Below, in pieces: positions 61,073 through 64,000 of a stretch of DNA of 64,000 nt. Below the pieces are notes generated by a model that ran no database searches, was not told the DNA's origin, and saw only the letters and a program-made list of their open reading frames with translations. The position numbers and the translations under genes are program-made. Each line of letters begins with the position of its first letter. The first letter of the stretch is position 1. Origin of the DNA: Priestia aryabhattai (lineage in GTDB: Bacteria; Bacillota; Bacilli; Bacillales; Bacillaceae_H). Where the stretch lies: NCBI RefSeq assembly GCF_023715685.1, contig NZ_JAMBOQ010000003.1, positions 682,001 to 746,000 of the forward strand, written 5' to 3'.

Positions 61073-61996
61073 ATGACAACAAAATGGACAGCTGAACGGA
61101 TGCCCGATGCAACGGGGAAAACAGCCCTTATAACGGGAGGAAACAGCGGTATTGGATTTGAAGCTGCAAAGGCTCTAGCTGCGCGCGGAGTAGAAATCAT
61201 TCTTGCTGTGCGTAATGAGGCAAAAGGAAAAGAAGCTGAGCAGAGAATTAAAGCGGCTAATGGAAATGCTGAGGTGACTATTATGTCATTAGATCTCAGT
61301 GACTTGACCTCTATTGGGCATTTTGCCAATCAATTTCTTCAACAATACTCGTCTTTGAATCTTCTCATTAATAATGCAGGGGTGATGGTGCCTCCTCACA
61401 GCAAAACAAAAGACGGATTTGAACTGCAGTTTGGCTGTAATCATTTAGGGCATTTTGCACTTACGGGTTTGCTGCTTCCTCTACTAATGGCAACTCCACA
61501 TTCACGTGTCGTAACGGTAAGCAGTATAGCCGCTAATTCTGGAGAAATCTATCTTGATAATCTAGATGGGGAAAAAGGCTACAGTCCAATGAAGTTCTAT
61601 AGACAAAGTAAACTCGCCAACCTATTGTTTGCTAAAGAATTGCAGAACCGCTTAGAAGCAGCCGGATCAACGACAATTAGTGTCGCTGTGCATCCAGGTA
61701 TTTCAAATACAAACCTATTATCACGTGGGTCAGGTAAAGAACCAAACGGCTTGTTGAAATTTTTAGTCAAGCTATTTAGTCAATCTGCAGAAATGGGCGC
61801 GCTGCCTACTCTTTATGCAGCCACTGAAGCAATAGAAGGCGGTACGTATATTGGGCCAGACGGAAAAGATGCTAAAAAAGGATATCCTGTAAAAGATAGG
61901 ATGGGGGATGTTTTGTTTAAACCGGACGTAGCGGAAAAACTATGGAGCGTATCGGAAGAGTTAACAAAAGTGAAATATATATTCAAAAAAAGGTAA
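61073..61996 (+). CDS. Short-chain dehydrogenase, retinol-dehydrogenase-like
   Basis: A 307-residue SDR oxidoreductase. The cofactor loop TGGNSGIG (21-28), NNAG (100-103), catalytic Ser around 150 (VSSIAA) and Tyr176-x-x-x-Lys180 (YRQSK) are intact. Arg48 after strand 2 (AVRNEA) suggests NADP preference. The longer C-terminus (GGTYIGPDGKDAKKGYP) groups it with the retinol dehydrogenase/protochlorophyllide-reductase-like branch common in bacteria. Substrate unknown. GGGAG precedes ATG 61073. A weak hairpin with T runs (62002-62040) follows. Confidence 0.83.
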   Translation: MTTKWTAERMPDATGKTALITGGNSGIGFEAAKALAARGVEIILAVRNEAKGKEAEQRIKAANGNAEVTIMSLDLSDLTSIGHFANQFLQQYSSLNLLINNAGVMVPPHSKTKDGFELQFGCNHLGHFALTGLLLPLLMATPHSRVVTVSSIAANSGEIYLDNLDGEKGYSPMKFYRQSKLANLLFAKELQNRLEAAGSTTISVAVHPGISNTNLLSRGSGKEPNGLLKFLVKLFSQSAEMGALPTLYAATEAIEGGTYIGPDGKDAKKGYPVKDRMGDVLFKPDVAEKLWSVSEELTKVKYIFKKR

Positions 61997-62044
61997 AAAC
62001 CAGCGGCTATTGGTCGCTTTTTATCTTTTTTTAAACCAAAACAT

Positions 62045-62056
62045 TATAACGTTATA
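62045..62056. promoter_or_regulatory. Candidate operator of the amidohydrolase operon
   Basis: TATAACGTTATA is a perfect 12-bp palindrome about 95 bp upstream of the amidohydrolase start. No regulator gene is in view. Confidence 0.4.
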
Positions 62057-62150
62057 TTTACTTATTTATTTCTTTATGTTATTCTACATTTGTAAAAGCA
62101 GAAAAATAATTAATATTGTTGTAAGCGTCATCATAAGAGGAGTGAACGAA

Positions 62151-63251
62151 ATGAAGAATCGGTTTCTATTACGGAATGTCAAATCGGTCACTGAAAAAGA
62201 GTTTGATATTGTTATAGAAAATGGAAAAATCTCTGAGATAGCAAAAGCTGGTGAAGGAAAAGCACCGCTTGTTTATGATTACTCAGGAACCTACATATCC
62301 AGCGGATGGATTGATTTACATGTTCATGCATTTCCAGATTTCGAGCCATATGGAGATGAGATAGACGAGATAGGAGTGAAACAAGGAGTAACAACACTTG
62401 TAGATGCAGGTAGCTGCGGTGCTGATCAAATAGCAGATTTAATTCAAAGCCAATATGCAGCAAAAACTAATTTGTTAGCGTTTTTAAACATTTCACATAT
62501 TGGTCTAAAACGCACAGATGAGCTTTCAAATATGGAATGGCTAAAAGCGGAAAAAATTTTGGAAGCCATGAAAGCATATAGAAGCATTATTGTAGGTTTA
62601 AAAGCCCGTATAAGTAAAAGTGTAGTAGGTAAAAGCGGTATTGAGCCTTTATATTTTGCTCGAAAAATGTCTAGTGAAATTTCACTTCCATTAATGGTTC
62701 ATATCGGATCTGGCCCTCCTGCTATTGAGGAAGTTGTTTCGATTCTAGAAAAAGGAGACATTATTACTCACTATTTGAATGGAAAAGCTAATAATCTATT
62801 TGATGATGAAGGAAAGCCGCTTCTACCCCTAATAGAGGCCATCCAACGAGGTGTTCATTTGGATGTAGGGCATGGAAATGCAAGCTTTTCGTTTCAAGTA
62901 GCAGATGCTGCAAAAAAATATAATGTTAAATTCGATACAATCAGCACAGATATTTATCGGAAGAACCGACTAAATGGGCCTGTATATAGCTTAGCTCATG
63001 TATTATCTAAATTTCTTTATTTAGGATACAGCCTTGAAGAAGTAGTAAATGGTGTTACTGTTAATGCGGCAAAGTGGCTTAACAGACCCGAGTTAGGAAG
63101 GATACAAGTTGGAGACCGTGCTAATTTAACTCTTTTTACTATAGAAGACGAGCCTGTTCTGTTTATTGATTCCGAAGGAGAGCAGAGAGAAGGTAAGCAA
63201 ATAATTAAAGCAAAAGGAGTAGTTGTAAATGGAACGTTCATTGAATGCTAA
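62151..63251 (+). CDS. Amidohydrolase/deacetylase family metallohydrolase (EF_0837 type)
   Basis: A 366-residue TIM-barrel amidohydrolase. Metal ligands are visible: His57-x-His59 (DLHVHAFPDFE), a candidate carboxylated lysine in VGLKARIS, MVHIG, DIITHYLNG and the catalytic Asp in TISTDIYRKN. It belongs to the group paired with a SelA-like PLP enzyme, thought to act on N-acylated amino sugar or amino acid derivatives. ATG 62151 follows GAGGAGTGA; the frame extends upstream as a membrane-like stretch without a ribosome site, probably not translated. It overlaps the next gene by 23 bp. Confidence 0.83.
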   Translation: MKNRFLLRNVKSVTEKEFDIVIENGKISEIAKAGEGKAPLVYDYSGTYISSGWIDLHVHAFPDFEPYGDEIDEIGVKQGVTTLVDAGSCGADQIADLIQSQYAAKTNLLAFLNISHIGLKRTDELSNMEWLKAEKILEAMKAYRSIIVGLKARISKSVVGKSGIEPLYFARKMSSEISLPLMVHIGSGPPAIEEVVSILEKGDIITHYLNGKANNLFDDEGKPLLPLIEAIQRGVHLDVGHGNASFSFQVADAAKKYNVKFDTISTDIYRKNRLNGPVYSLAHVLSKFLYLGYSLEEVVNGVTVNAAKWLNRPELGRIQVGDRANLTLFTIEDEPVLFIDSEGEQREGKQIIKAKGVVVNGTFIEC

Positions 63252-64000
63252 ATATGGCTTGAAACGAGTAATTAACGCGAGCGGCCGAATGAGTATCCTG
63301 GGTGTATCAGCACCAACTGATACAGTAATGGATGCAATGAAGCAAGGAGGACAAAATTACGTTGAGATTGCTGATTTAGTTGATAAAGCAGGCGATTATA
63401 TTGCTGAGATTCTAGGAGCAGAAGCAGGTGTGGTCGTTAACTCAGCTTCAAGTGGAATTGCTCTCTCTGTAGCTGCTCTTGTTACACAAGGAAACCGCCG
63501 CAAGAGCGAGCGTCTTCATCAAGAAGAAATTCCCAAAAAAGAAATTATTATGCTGAAAGGTCATAACGTACAATACGGGGCACCAGTTGAAACAATGGTT
63601 TATTTAGGTGGCGGAAAGCTTATTGAAGTTGGCTACGCTAATGAAGGCAGAGCAACTCATATTGAAGAAGCAATTTCCGAAAACACAGCCGCCATTCTTT
63701 ATGTGAAATCTCATCATACAGTTCAAAAAAATATGATCTCTGTGGAAGAAGCGTGGGAAATTGCACAGAAAAACAATATTCCGTTAATTGTGGATGCTGC
63801 CGCAGAAGAAAACCTTCAAAAGTATGTAAAATACTCAGATCTTGCAATTTACAGTGGCTCAAAAGCAATTGAAGGACCAACTTCTGGAATTGTTGGAGGT
63901 AAACGCAAATATATCGAATGGCTGAAAGTTCAATTACATTGTATTGGAAGAAGTATGAAAGTAGGAAAAGAAACAACATTTGGGTTACTTCAAGCACTTG
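63229..64000 (+). CDS. SelA-like (DgaE family) PLP-dependent enzyme, 5' part
   Basis: Runs off the window; 257 codons are visible. It starts MERSLNAKYGLKRVINASGR, and the fold is the SelA-related PLP group (VINASGRMSILG, NSASSGIALSVAAL, IVDAAAEENLQ). The likely PLP lysine is in IYSGSKAIEGPTSG. DgaE is a D-glucosaminate-6-phosphate ammonia-lyase in Salmonella, and this pairing with an amidohydrolase recurs in Firmicutes. AAGGAG lies nine bases before ATG 63229, inside the amidohydrolase gene. A KDPG-aldolase-like gene might follow outside. Confidence 0.82.
   Translation, partial: MERSLNAKYGLKRVINASGRMSILGVSAPTDTVMDAMKQGGQNYVEIADLVDKAGDYIAEILGAEAGVVVNSASSGIALSVAALVTQGNRRKSERLHQEEIPKKEIIMLKGHNVQYGAPVETMVYLGGGKLIEVGYANEGRATHIEEAISENTAAILYVKSHHTVQKNMISVEEAWEIAQKNNIPLIVDAAAEENLQKYVKYSDLAIYSGSKAIEGPTSGIVGGKRKYIEWLKVQLHCIGRSMKVGKETTFGLLQAL

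Noticed and set aside
62010..62150. N-terminal membrane-like extension of the amidohydrolase
   Set aside because: The stretch has no ribosome site, overlaps the preceding terminator and operator, and is not expected in the family; ATG 62151 has a good site.

Overview
The window looks like chromosome of a Bacillus/Priestia-type spore former, most likely Priestia (Bacillus) megaterium or a close relative. That is inferred from low GC, strong GGAGG ribosome sites, a 104-residue gamma-type spore protein, a GerPF-type protein, CodY, Fur and DesR-type sites, and gene order shared with the B. subtilis ypwA-xpt-pbuX, bpsA-bpsB-dynA-ypbS, ypeP-ypeQ-cspD and desK-desR blocks. I saw no rRNA, tRNA, CRISPR array, prophage or insertion sequence.

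Layout. 1-2.5 kb: end of an M32 carboxypeptidase, then a guanine riboswitch driving xpt-pbuX. 2.5-5 kb: a LysR regulator divergent from succinate-semialdehyde dehydrogenase. 5-7.6 kb: an acetyltransferase and the bpsA-bpsB alkylpyrone genes. 7.6-12.7 kb: a Fur-controlled 30-residue protein, the double dynamin DynA, a nucleotidyltransferase and ypbS. 12.7-16.7 kb: spore protein, YuiD-like protein, two RNase H-like genes, small genes and cspD. 16.9-24 kb: an MFS pump, a 1401-residue TPR/C39 protein and an NCS2 permease.

24-33.3 kb is a dpp-ykf operon: D-aminopeptidase, dipeptide ABC transporter and cytoplasmic muropeptide hydrolases. It lacks ykfB and ends instead with an unexported class A beta-lactamase-like hydrolase. 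33.6-37.7 kb: a DnaB/DnaD-like small protein, an acetyltransferase and a membrane-bound GGDEF-EAL protein. 37.7-39.5 kb: ycgR-ycgQ permease pair. 39.6-43.5 kb: a Fur-controlled ferric citrate/siderophore ABC operon. 43.5-46.2 kb: small membrane proteins, a frameshifted TVP38/DedA-type gene, several very short ORFs, a second DnaB-like protein and a cupin.

46.2-49.2 kb holds the membrane-fluidity circuit desR-desK-des with DesR-type sites. 49.3-53.4 kb: membrane proteins, cardiolipin synthase, DUF1206 and an orphan GerPF-like gene. 53.5-55 kb: a LysM/GH18 hydrolase. 55.3-58.8 kb: a small-molecule glycosyltransferase, the UDP-glucose synthase gene and an MFS exporter. 58.9-64 kb: another MFS pump with a possible leader peptide, a DCC-family protein, an SDR, and the start of an amidohydrolase plus SelA-like PLP-enzyme operon cut by the window end.

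Most units are separated by clear hairpin terminators, many of them bidirectional between convergent genes. The points most worth following up are the altered dpp-ykf operon, the TPR/C39 protein, the SH3 domain split by LysM repeats, the two small DnaB/DnaD-like proteins, and several uncharacterised operators and micro-ORFs.
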